In this document: positions 1-8,776 of the stretch, in pieces | Layout of the letters: each line of letters starts with the position of its first letter | Position numbering within the stretch: the stretch's first letter is position 1 | Source: Gorsachius magnificus | Taxonomy: Eukaryota > Chordata > Aves > Pelecaniformes > Ardeidae | Direction of reading: 5' to 3' | Assembly (NCBI GenBank): GCA_034008185.1 | Contig: CM067081.1 | Span: forward strand, 16,429,821-16,493,820 | DNA: 64,000 nucleotides | Position numbers and translations under genes: made by a program | Notes under the pieces: generated by a model | Databases searched by the model: none | Seen by the model: the letters and a program-made list of their open reading frames with translations, nothing else | Told to the model about the DNA's origin: nothing

Positions 1-1413
1 AGTCTCTGCGACTTGTCTTGTAGGACTCCATACAGCAGCCTTCCACCTTCGATGCTTCCCCACAAGACGACAGGATCCATCAGTGAACAGGGCATATTGC
101 TTCTCGTTTTCTGGCAATTTATTGTACAGTGGGGCCTCTTCAGCACGCATCACCTCCTCCTCTGGTGATACTCCAAAATCTTTGCCTTCTGGCCAGTCCG
201 TGATCACTTCCAAGATTCCTGGGCGACTGAGGTTTCCTATTCGAGCCCGTTGTGTAATCAGTGCGACCCACTTACTCCACGTAGCATCAGTTGCATGATG
301 TGTAGAGGGGACCTTCCCTTTGAACATCCAGCCCAGCACCGGCAGTCGGGGTGCCAGGAGGAGCTGTGCTTCAGTACCAATCACTTCAGAAGCAGCTCGA
401 ACCCCTTCATATGCTGCTAATATCTCTTTTTCAGTTGGAGTATAGTTGGCTTCAGATCCTCTGTATCCCCAACTCCAAAAGCCTAGGGGTCGGCCTCGGG
501 TCTCCCCTGGTGCTTTCTGCCAGAGGCTCCAGGTAGGGCCATTCTCCCCGGCTGCGGTGTAGAGCACATTCTTTACATCTTGCCCTGCCCGGACCGGCCC
601 AAGGGCTACTGCATGCACTATCTCCCGTTTAATTTGTTCAAAGGCTTGTCGTTGTTCAGGGCCCCATTTGAAATCATTCTTCTTCCGGGTCACTTGGTAG
701 AGAGGGCTTACAATCTGGCTGTAATTTGGAATATGCATTCTCCAAAAACCCACAACGCCCAAGAAAGCTTGTGTTTCCTTTTTGCTAGCTGGTGGAGACA
801 TAGCTGTTATTTTGTTGATCACATCCATTGGAATCTGACGACGTCCATCTTGCCATTTGATTCCTAAAAACTGGATCTCCTGTGCAGGTCCTTTGACTTT
901 ACTTTGTTTTATGGCAAAACCGGCCTTCAGAAGGATTTGGACTATTTTCTTCCCTTTCTCAAAAACTTCTTCTGCTGTATTGCCCCACACAATGATGTCA
1001 TCAATGTATTGCAGGTGTTCTGGAGCATTACCCTGTTCCAGTGCTGTCTGGATCAGTCCATGGCAAATGGTAGGGCTGTGTTTCCAGCCCTGGGGCAGTC
1101 GATTCCAGGTGTACTGGATGCCCCTCCAAGTGAAAGCAAACTGTGGCCTGCACTCTGCTGCCAAAGGGATTGAAAAGAAAGCATTTGCAATATCAATTGT
1201 GGCATACCACTTGGCTGCCTTTGACTCCAGTTCGTATTGAAGTTCTAACATGTCCGGCACGGCAGCACTCAGTGGTGGCGTAACTTCATTCAGGCCACGA
1301 TAGTCTACTGTCAGTCTCCACTCTCCATCAGACTTTCTCACTGGCCATATGGGACTGTTAAAGGGTGATCGAGTCTTGCTGATCACTCCTTGGCTCTCCA
1401 GTTGAGAATCAGC
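1..1413 (-). CDS. pol: Reverse transcriptase and start of RNase H (partial pol)
   Basis: An open frame with no stop from a TAA at 1416-1414 to the window edge, about 470 codons. RT motifs in order are a VDYRGLN block near 1270, IDIANAFF near 1190-1170, a LPQGW block near 1090, and the catalytic YIDD at about 1008-997. The connection region follows. FTDGSC at about 86-69 marks the beginning of RNase H with its first catalytic Asp. It would copy the retroviral RNA in the particle. The frame is -1 relative to protease. I see no canonical slippery heptamer in the overlap, so a 1-base indel is at least as likely as programmed frameshifting. C-terminal RNase H and integrase are outside the window. 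Confidence 0.93.
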
Positions 1414-1940
1414 TTATGGATGGGAATCAGGGAGTCTTGGTTGGTGCGATATTGCTGCCTGTGCACTGTTGTGGTGGCAACCGGCACTTGTTGTTCTTCA
1501 ACACTCAGCAATCCCACAACCAAAGGGTCCTTTGAGAGACCAGGCAAGGTAGACAGCTGCTTAATTTCTTCTGCCTCCAATGCAGCTATACCAAAAGCCC
1601 ACCGGTACCCTTTTGGGTCCTTGAAATACCCTCTCCTGAGGTAGTCTATGCCCAGGATGCACAGAGCATCTGGCCCAGTCACAATGGGGTGCTTTTGCCA
1701 CTCATTCCCGGTTAGGCTCACTTCGGCCTCCAATACAGTCAGCTCTTGAGATCCCCCTGTCACTCCAGAAATACAAATGGATTCTGCCCCTATATGGCTT
1801 GATGGCATTAGAGTACACTGTGCACCGGTGTCTACTAGAGCTCTATACTTCTGTGGGTCTGACGTGCCAGGCCATCGAATCCACACAGTCCAGTAGACCC
1901 AGTTGTCCCTTTCCTCCACCTGGTTGGAGGCAGGGCCCCT
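1383..1940 (-). CDS. pro: Retroviral aspartic protease (Pro)
   Basis: Open in the gag phase from directly after the gag TAG; the first ATG is at 1919. The active-site motif LVDTGAQ is present (D-T-G at residues 30-32 counted from that ATG), and a later ILGIDYL motif fits the C-terminal core of retropepsins. The enzyme acts as a homodimer that cleaves Gag and Gag-Pol. The frame ends with TGA at 1385-1383, while RT continues in the frame shifted by -1, overlapping from 1413 to 1386. Whether the natural product starts by readthrough from gag or at the internal ATG cannot be decided here. Confidence 0.85.
   Translation of the reverse strand, partial: RGPASNQVEERDNWVYWTVWIRWPGTSDPQKYRALVDTGAQCTLMPSSHIGAESICISGVTGGSQELTVLEAEVSLTGNEWQKHPIVTGPDALCILGIDYLRRGYFKDPKGYRWAFGIAALEAEEIKQLSTLPGLSKDPLVVGLLSVEEQQVPVATTTVHRQQYRTNQDSLIPIHKLILNWRAKE
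1913..1930 (-). promoter_or_regulatory. Hairpin 10 bases after gag TAG
   Basis: The coding strand has CCTCC (1930-1926), an 8-base loop, then GGAGG (1917-1913). It starts 10 bases downstream of the gag TAG. The size and spacing resemble a readthrough stimulator, but the stem is only 5 bp and function is inferred. Confidence 0.4.
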
Positions 1941-1943
1941 CTA
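1941..1943 (-). other. gag amber stop in frame with protease
   Basis: TAG ends gag. The next codons in the same phase run without a stop into the protease. This is the layout used by gammaretroviruses for amber readthrough; elsewhere it could simply be a point mutation. Confidence 0.75.
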
Positions 1944-3611
1944 ATTCTGATCACTGTTGCTCATGGTTTGTGTATATGAGTCAGAAGTTCCTTCATCACA
2001 ATCAGAATTAAGATCAGCTCTTCTATTCTCTCTGAAAAAATGACGATCTACCCCGTCTTTGGAAATTGGAGCGACAAGTTTCCTGGAAGAGCCCCCTTTT
2101 GTGCTTGTTTTTCTTTGCAACTTGTGTACTCGTGCCTCTAGGGTCGAGGTAGGTTTTCCATCCCATTTCCTCATGTCCTCTCTATGGTCACGCAGGTAAA
2201 ACCATAGAGTGCCCCGTGGTGTGTACCCTCGATATTCTTTTCCTTGAGCAGAAGGGCGCTTACTTCTAATGGCTGAGATACTGGTCTGTACAGGAGAGGT
2301 GTAGGGTATACGCTTTTCAAGTCGTTCAACCTTTTGGGACAGTTTCTCCACAGCAGAGATGAGGGAAGAAGAGATACTTTCTTCGTATTCCCGGAGCTGG
2401 CTAGCCATTTCATCCACTGTTGGTCCCCGTCCAGCTTCCCAGTTCATTACTGCCCATGTGTTGGCATATGATGTTGGTGCGCTCCGTAACAACTTCCGCC
2501 ACATGGGTCGTGTGCACTGGACACTATCTGGATCTTTAGGCAACTGGTCATTGTCCAGGTAACTATAAATCACTTCCAGGACAGCCAATTCCCTCAGGTA
2601 CTGGATGCCTTTCTCCACGGTGGTCCATTTGCCTGGGCGATGTATGACATCTTCCTTGAAGGGATATCTTTCCTTCATGGCTGACAGTAGTCGCCTCCAG
2701 AGGCTGAGGACTTGTGTCCCTTTTCCAATCGCTTTGTCAATGCCGCCTTCCCTAGAAAGGGATCCCAGCTGTTTGGCTTCTTTACCCTCCAGTTCCAGGC
2801 TACTGGCCCCATTATCCCAGCATCGGAGCAACCAAGTGACAAGATGCTCTCCTGCACGACGGCTGAAATCTTTTCTCATATCTCGCAGCTCACCCAAGGA
2901 TAGAGACCGTGTCGTTTCTGTCTCATTTATGAGCTCTTCCTCTTCCTCCTCCTTTTGTGATGGCCCTGATTCATCCTCCCTTTCTAAACGAGTTGACTTT
3001 CGCTTCCAAGATTTCTTCTTGTGTATAGGGGCAACTGATACTGGCACAGGTTCGCTCCCTGTCTTAGCTGCAATGCCTGTTGCTGGGGTTTGCGTAGCTA
3101 CAGTGCAGGTTGCAGGGGTTGGAGTAGCAGCGGTGCCTGTGCCTACGGCTGGAGGAGTTACAGTGGGTGTCACTGAGGTTGGAGTAGCTGCAGGGCCTGC
3201 TGCAGGAATCAATCTTTGGATGGTATATAATTTACATAGGAGTCTAACCCTGAGTAAAAGCTGAACTATATTCAGGAGACCTAGCAATAGGGCCATGCTA
3301 GTTGGAACATCCCAAGGATATTCAACATTCTCAAGAACTGTTGTAATTAGCTCAGAGAAGAAGGGGAAGATGGAGTAAGGTGACTCCCCCAAAGGCTGGC
3401 TCTCCGAGGATAAAAAGTAAAATGTATAATTATTCATAATTCCCAATAGATGGTTCCCAAAATACAGAGGTGACAGCAATACTGAGTACAAATATGAGCT
3501 TAATGTGATGACCAATATTTTTATCATAGCATAAGCCAGTATTATACAATACAGCAGGACAGCAATTTTAATCCACTTGCGAAGTGATAGCCAGCAGCAC
3601 AGGGAGTGCAC
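1941..3611 (-). CDS. gag: ERV-L-like Gag polyprotein
   Basis: A 556-codon open frame that starts about 165 bases after the primer binding site and ends in TAG (1943-1941). The N-terminus (residues about 14-36, 38-58 and 103-125) is strongly hydrophobic and reads like membrane segments. A Thr/Ala/Pro-rich low-complexity stretch (about 140-185), a basic cluster (about 198-212, KKKSWKRK) and an acidic run (220-232) follow. The region from about 238 to 400 (containing LGELRDMRKDF and GGIDKAI) is the capsid-like part known from avian ERV-L Gag. A coiled-coil-like stretch covers about 405-435. I see no CCHC zinc knuckle, which fits class III. The protease frame continues in the same phase beyond the stop, so Gag-Pro could be made by readthrough. 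The chosen start is the first ATG of the open frame. Confidence 0.88.
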   Translation of the reverse strand: MHSLCCWLSLRKWIKIAVLLYCIILAYAMIKILVITLSSYLYSVLLSPLYFGNHLLGIMNNYTFYFLSSESQPLGESPYSIFPFFSELITTVLENVEYPWDVPTSMALLLGLLNIVQLLLRVRLLCKLYTIQRLIPAAGPAATPTSVTPTVTPPAVGTGTAATPTPATCTVATQTPATGIAAKTGSEPVPVSVAPIHKKKSWKRKSTRLEREDESGPSQKEEEEEELINETETTRSLSLGELRDMRKDFSRRAGEHLVTWLLRCWDNGASSLELEGKEAKQLGSLSREGGIDKAIGKGTQVLSLWRRLLSAMKERYPFKEDVIHRPGKWTTVEKGIQYLRELAVLEVIYSYLDNDQLPKDPDSVQCTRPMWRKLLRSAPTSYANTWAVMNWEAGRGPTVDEMASQLREYEESISSSLISAVEKLSQKVERLEKRIPYTSPVQTSISAIRSKRPSAQGKEYRGYTPRGTLWFYLRDHREDMRKWDGKPTSTLEARVHKLQRKTSTKGGSSRKLVAPISKDGVDRHFFRENRRADLNSDCDEGTSDSYTQTMSNSDQN

Positions 3612-3775
3612 ACAGAAGGTAAGGTGCTACATAAAAGAACGCTGTGAACAAGGACAGCAACTCTGAGAGCAAATAAAACAACATTGTAATCAGCGACTAT
3701 TAGACTAATATAACGAATGCTTATCACAAATGCGTTTTAGAAATGTTCAGATCTGTCGTTATCTCAACCCTTCAG

Positions 3776-3793
3776 GCCCCACGTTGGGCGCCA
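3776..3793 (-). other. Primer binding site, tRNA-Lys(1,2) type
   Basis: The coding strand reads TGGCGCCCAACGTGGGGC, 18 bases that match the tRNA-Lys1,2 class of PBS used by several class II retroviruses. It lies 9 bases inside the LTR edge. In most retroviruses this gap is 0-3 bases, so either the LTR edge is a few bases off or a short insertion is present. Confidence 0.88.
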
Positions 3794-3937
3794 AAATAGG
3801 ACTGTCGTGGTTTAACCCGGCTGGCAACTAAGCACCACACAGCCGCTCGCTCACTCCCCCCCTCCCTCAGTGGGATGGGGGAGAGAATCGGAGAAAAGGA
3901 AAAAAAAAGTAAGACCCGCGGGTTGAGATAGAGACAG

Positions 3938-3943
3938 TTTAAT
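3938..3943 (-). promoter_or_regulatory. Variant poly(A) signal ATTAAA in LTR
   Basis: ATTAAA is read on the retroviral coding strand, within a block (GACAGTTTAAT on plus) preserved in all three LTRs of the window (also 17463-17468 and 46686-46691). Position in the LTR half nearest the PBS fits an R-region signal. Use as the actual signal is inferred. Confidence 0.45.
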
Positions 3944-4060
3944 AAGAGAGAAGAATAACAATAATAATAATAATAATAGTAAGAAAATATACAGAATATA
4001 TAAAACAAGTGATGCACAATGCAATTGCTCACCACTCGCTGACCGATGCCCAGCCCGTCC

Positions 4061-4120
4061 CGAGCCGCGATCACTCCCCCCGAGCTGCGATCACACAGCC
4101 CGAGCTGCGACCCTCGCACC
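4061..4120 (-). repeat. Three 20-bp tandem units inside the LTR
   Basis: Units at 4061-4080, 4081-4100 and 4101-4120 each start CGAG(C/T)(C/T)GCGA and are aligned end to end. They lie on the upstream (U3) side of the poly(A) signal in coding orientation, where retroviral enhancers commonly duplicate. They are followed by a degenerate GACC/CGAC array to about 4155. The two solo LTRs in the window carry one corresponding segment. Confidence 0.85.
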
Positions 4121-4414
4121 GCACCGACCGACCGACTCGACCGACCCGACTGACTAACCCCCCCGAGCATGACGTTATGTGGTATGGAATAGCTCTTTGG
4201 ACAGTTTGGGTCCTAGCTGTGCTGTACTCCCAGCTTGTTATGCACCTGGCCGAGCAGGAGAAGCTCAAAAAGTCCTTGAGCAGTCTGAGCACTGCTTGGC
4301 AACAACTAAAAACATCAGCGTGTTATCAACATTCTTCTGGTACTAAATCCAAAGCACAGCACTATGCTAGCTTCTGTGAAGAAAATTGACTCTATCCCAG
4401 CTGAAACCAGGACA

Positions 4415-5160
4415 GGCCAGTAAAGTCACAACAATGACTCAGAGGAAAAATCTAACTGGTAACTTTATTAACTGGCAAACTTAATGAACAGGCAAACTTC
4501 ATGAGCGAGCAAAGGCAATTTGGCAATGGAACTATTTTTGGTGCAACCTGTCACAAGTTGTCCAAAACTTATATGCATGAATATATAGTAGAGAAGTGGA
4601 GAAGGACAGAAGGGAGAAAAGAAAAAGAGAGGAGAAGAGGATAGAGAAAGGAGAGATATCACCACCCTTGGATCTTGCATGGTTGTCTTGGGGCAGAGTT
4701 TGGATCCATAGGCGATGGGTCAACAAGGCAAAATGTGTGCACTAATCCTTAGTCTCATTAGTCCAAGACCACCCCTGGGGCAGCAACTATCTTGCTTATG
4801 CACAGTCAAGTGTTCTACAGTGTTCTTGAATTGAGTCAGGGTGTGTCAATAGGGCAACAAGGGTCTTTGGTGATCACACGCTCCCTCCATGAATAACTGT
4901 TGACAGACGTGTGCTCATTTGTGGCCTGCCAGAAGAACGAGGGGGCAGCCCACTGCCCTGCCGCCACAGGGTTCACCCTGCTCCTCTCTAGTCCCCCTCT
5001 GCCCATGTGCGTTGTTTGAGGCAAGGAAATATCTGACTGACCGGTCGGTCTTAGACAATGAGACAGCTTTCATAATATAAGATAAAATGTTATATGAAGG
5101 TTCTTATTTCTCTCTGCTGATATAGGTTAGATGATAACTCCCATTAGACATTTAACTCTT
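4415..5160. other. Repeat-like non-coding block, possibly an older LTR
   Basis: No gene. The block holds a purine-rich run (about 4594-4657), an AATAAA on the minus strand (about 4464-4469), a TATA-like TATATATTC on the minus strand near 4580, and a GC-rich, CpG-containing right part (4915-5050) with the palindrome GACCGGTC near 5039. This architecture (U3-like GC-rich side, TATA, poly(A) signal in minus order) resembles an LTR into or beside which the provirus inserted. I found no convincing TG...CA boundary. Confidence 0.3.
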
Positions 5161-5232
5161 AGAATCATAGAATCATAGAATCGTTTAGGTTGGAAAAGAC
5201 CTTTAAGATCATCAAGTCCAACCATTAATTTC
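5161..5232 (-). mobile_element. CR1 LINE, extreme 3' end
   Basis: The plus strand shows two copies of the AATCATAG tail 8-mer followed by the conserved CR1 3' UTR end (GGTTGGAAAAGACC ... AAGTCCAACC). Sense is therefore minus. Only about 70 bp remain, a typical 5'-truncated insertion. Confidence 0.9.
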
Positions 5233-7683
5233 TTAGCCAAAGGAATTAATTGTGATTAATTTTGCTTTGAAGGAAAACAAAGCAGAGTGAAAAATTATTG
5301 CCTAGCTTCATGCTTTGTTTTCTTGGTTTGATAATCCTTATTACAATTTGGAATACAAAACCTCTTGTCCTTTTTATGGGTTTAATAGCTAAATAATAAA
5401 AAAATCAAAATCTGTCAAAATCAGATCAAAATTCTACCACTGTAATGAAAGAACTAAATTTGAATAATGCATTCTTCCAGACAAAGATAACTGAAGTCCA
5501 GTCAATGAACTGATTAATTAACAATAGTATGAAATTAATTCAACAATTATTCACCAGTGCTGGACAACAGTTAAGATTCACATAGTGAAAATCTACTGCA
5601 TATAAGTGACCCTTACAAATGATTAATTACAGAAATAAAAAATAATATAACCTGCTTCCCTTACTCTCTGCTATGAGGGAAGGAGTCTCAAGGTTCCTGT
5701 TCTATAAGTGATTTACACAGTTAACCATTGCTCTTTGCTTCAGAATAGCACAACGCTTAGCTCTAAGCTTCTGATGGAAGGGTTTCTGATAGATTTCTTT
5801 TTTCCATTATTATCTTATTAAGTTAAAGTGATACATGGATTTGTGAAGTGGTGTTTGCCAAAAATAAGGATCTTTCTGTGCATTTGCTGAATATGCAAGC
5901 GCATACATTTGCATCTCTACAGATACTTAGGAGAATATCAGAACAATATTTGTAGACAGAGTTAATATTTTTATTAGACAATCTTGTATAGATGGAAGAA
6001 TGTGACATACTTTCAGATGGACAAGACCCTTTCCAGATCTGCAGTGGAAATAGGGAATTTAAAAACTAATGCTCAGAGTTTACTGAGTTATGCATTAGAT
6101 GAGTAGTATCCAAATGAGAGAACAGTTGGTACTTGTGGAGTTGGAAGGATGGGAGAATGGGAAAGAGTAGAAAGGTAGTAACTGCCTGGGGTAAAGAGAC
6201 TTCCATAACTCAAGATCCTGTAATTTTCTATAATCTCAAACCATGCTTGGTGGAATCATTAGTGACTTTTTTCCCTGTCCTCATAGTTCTTGTGTATTTT
6301 TATTCTCTCATAATGTCTTAAGTATTCACTTTAGCAGAAACAATAAAGATATTCTTGTTTATTCTGATCAGATAAAGGATCATCTTTTATGGTAAACAGA
6401 TTTAACAGGAACAGAATTCAACAAAATTCCAAGCAAACTGCTAAGTATTTTCAGAAGAAAATTTGAAACTCATATGCACTAGTCCTTACCCATTCTATAT
6501 ACCACCACCACCCTCCCCCTGCAAATTTAACAATACATAGAATACATTAGAACATGTATTTAAGACAATAGGAAAGTTATAACTAATTCAAGTAGGAGCA
6601 AGACAGAAGACTACTCAGTGAAATCCAGTGTGCTTTACAGGTGTCCATGTGCTACATTCCTTCTCAGCTGTTTGAACACTATGGAAAGGATACTACGAAA
6701 CAGACAAAAATCATTAAAAGATAATGCCAATTTATTTATTTATTTATTTATCATGTGTTTTAAGATGTAAAAGCTGTGAATAACATGTAAAAATTACGGG
6801 TGATAGTTCTTGTACAGTCTCTGTCAAGTGTTCTTAGACTGTAGTATTCTTTGAAGCTTGCAAGTGAAAGCTTATTTATCTTCTAATGCCAACAAAATAA
6901 TTATTCAGGCTTACTATCAGCACAATTTATTCCCTGAATAATCCTACGAAAATTAGGTAAGGAATGAATTTCACTGATTACATTTGTAAAGAAATCGTTC
7001 GAATTTGCAGTTAGGCGGTGCTTGGTATCATAGGATCTCAAAACATATGACTGTTAATTAAATTTCATTACCTGTCCCCATGGAAGACATGCCTAGCTTT
7101 ATCTTTTAAACTTCTGTTATATTCATTAAAATCTTGGCATCCCTTTTCACCACTGCCTTACCATGGAAAATACTGACCTGAATTTGGTATGAAGTTTGTT
7201 TTCCTCAGTTGTACCTCAGTGAATTCACCACATGAGTCAGTAAAGGCCAACAGACTTTTTAGGTGTGGTAGCCCTTGGAATGTAATCCCAAATCATATTT
7301 TAGGACTCAGTAAAAACATCCTGAATATGGAACAACCTAAAATAATTCCAGGAAATACTGAGGCAAAGAATGAGTCTTGAGGTCTTGCTTCTTAAACCCC
7401 TTGTTTAAAGGTGCAGGACCTATCCCCTCTGTATGGGATTCATAGTTTGTCCTGAAAAATGGGTCTGCACCTTCATTTGAAATATACTTTTGAATGCAGG
7501 CACTATAGAGGGAGATAATGCTGCCCTTCTTTTCACTGTTAGTTCTCTTGCAAGGCTAAGCATAATTTTGGATTTAGGCAACTAAAATTCACCCACATCC
7601 CAATTACAGTATCACTAGCCTTTTCTGGATCTGGCTCCTTAACACTAAGTAAATGTAACAAATCAAAACTTACACTTCTAGGA
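5233..7683. other. A/T-rich non-coding sequence
   Basis: I see no gene or recognisable transposon here. Short chance open frames have no family features. A (TTTA)n microsatellite is at 6731-6750. Confidence 0.6.
6731..6750. repeat. (TTTA)5 microsatellite
   Basis: Five perfect TTTA units. Confidence 0.95.
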
Positions 7684-7883
7684 AATCACATGAAAGCATT
7701 TTTATTAGGAGGATAGCACAAGACTGCAACAAATTACCCAGGGAGATTGCACAATTTCCATGTTTGGAGGTAGGCCATGATTGGCCTGATCCCGTGCTGG
7801 TAACAGACCCACTTCGAGGGAGACATTGGACTAGATGGCCTTGTGATGTTCCTTACAACCCAGATGGCTATGATTCTGTGAAA
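7684..7883 (+). mobile_element. CR1 LINE 3' fragment, diverged
   Basis: The stretch ACTAGATGGCCTTGTGATGTTCC...CAACCC ending in TATGATTCTGTG is the CR1 3' UTR block in plus orientation. It is well diverged from the younger copies in the window, so it is an older insertion. The 5' limit is approximate. Confidence 0.75.
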
Positions 7884-8665
7884 TCTTCCCATTGTGGATA
7901 TCTGTTATGGGTAATCTGGCAGAAACCAGCAATGCATTGTCAGTGTTTTAGCTGACTATGACTGCATAATGTCAACCCAGCAACTCACCTGTGATCAGCC
8001 AGTTTGATTTTGGGGATTATTATTGCTCTGATTCATTTGGGTTTACCTTATGTTCAGCTTCTTGCTAGTTTTTGTCTGCTTCTTTTGGGCTCTACCTTCT
8101 TATTTATCTACAACTAGAGAGGCTAAGTCAGGAAGTGGTAATTCATGAGAGACTCAATGACATAGTGTTAAATACAAACCAGAAAACTCAACTCTCAGTT
8201 CTTGTGACGCTGTCTGCACTGAACGACATTTCAAAAAAGGCTTTTTCTGGACTGCACAAGCAAAATGGAGCAGAGCGGTTATAGAATTAAAGCTCTGCTT
8301 CTTGACATTGTGTGAAACCCCAAGGCTTCTATGCAGTGATTAATATTCAGTAATCAGGACTAATCACAGGCATCACTCACAATTGATAGGGTAGAATTTA
8401 CTTCTAAACATTTAAGATGGAGCAAAATCATATATAATGCTTCCACTTTGACTACAGCTGAACAACAAATGTCAATATAGAATCCTTTTGTCCATGTTTT
8501 TGCAATTGACTGCCCATAGAAGGCTTCACTAGGCTTGCAAGACTTTTCAGGGTTGTATGGTGATCAATCATTTAACTGCCATCCACAGCCTACCATCCTG
8601 GCTGAAAATTAAGAGCAGGGGGATAAAATCAGCATTAATTTTCTTTTTTTTTTTTGTCGTTACAG
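7884..8665. other. Non-coding sequence upstream of candidate exon
   Basis: No gene is seen. It ends in a T12-13 tract (8643-8655) that forms the polypyrimidine tract of the splice acceptor at 8665. Confidence 0.55.
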
Positions 8666-8729
8666 GGTTCATTTGAAGATGAGGCAACTAGTCACTCACT
8701 GGCAGTTCAAAGCAATTTGAAGATAAACG
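8666..8729 (+). CDS. Candidate 64-bp internal exon of an unidentified host gene
   Basis: Seen directly: a long T-rich tract and TTACAG immediately before 8666, and G/GTGAGTAT at 8729/8730, a near-consensus vertebrate donor. Only one of the three frames is open; it reads GSFEDEATSHSLAVQSNLK followed by two codons and one base. The other two frames contain stops. The length (64, i.e. 3n+1) means entry in phase 0 and exit in phase 1. The peptide is acidic and Ser-rich and I do not recognise the family. It could also be an alternative exon or a non-coding RNA exon. No second exon was found with comparable support, so the gene would have introns of many kilobases. Confidence 0.5.
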
Positions 8730-8734
8730 GTGAG

Positions 8735-8776
8735 TATATGTGCATACATATATACACACACACAAAACACACATAA
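8735..8776. repeat. Imperfect (TA)/(CA) simple repeat
   Basis: An alternating ATATG/CATACATATA run passing into CACACACA, just behind the donor site of the candidate exon. Confidence 0.8.

Larger units (their letters stand above)
1..4414 (-). mobile_element. Endogenous retrovirus, ERV-L-like (5' LTR, gag, pro, partial pol)
   Basis: A provirus in minus orientation, cut by the window start. In transcription order it has an LTR (4414-3803), a primer binding site, a leader, gag, protease, and reverse transcriptase entering RNase H. The RT and protease motifs and the PBS identify a retrovirus directly. Assignment to the ERV-L (class III) group rests on the RT flavour (an IDIANAFFSIP-type motif in place of the usual betaretroviral one) and on a Gag without CCHC zinc knuckles. 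The Lys-type PBS is less expected for that group. The frames are long: gag is 556 codons, and pol is open for about 470 codons to the window edge. This suggests a fairly recent insertion, although the protease-RT junction is out of frame. The second LTR and any env lie outside the window. Confidence 0.93.
3803..4414 (-). repeat. Proviral 5' LTR (612 bp)
   Basis: On the plus strand it begins TGTCGTGG and ends CAGGACA, giving TGTC...GACA inverted termini. The left edge abuts the primer binding site region, so this is the 5' LTR of the minus-strand provirus. It contains an (AAT)n tract at 3953-3979 and a conserved TTTAAT (ATTAAA on the coding strand, a variant poly(A) signal) at 3938-3943. A TGACGT CRE-like core is at 4170-4175. 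Three exact-length 20-bp tandem units occupy 4061-4120, followed by a (GACC)n-like stretch. Two related solo LTRs in this window lack the 20-bp triplication. The opposite target-site duplication is outside the window. Confidence 0.93.

Noticed and set aside
2605..3264. 219-codon plus-strand frame
   Set aside because: Antisense shadow of gag; its repetitive Val/Gly composition comes from the Thr/Pro/Ala-rich gag linker.
3772..4170. 132-codon minus-strand frame in the proviral LTR
   Set aside because: LTR and leader sequence with a poly-Tyr run from (AAT)n; not a plausible protein.
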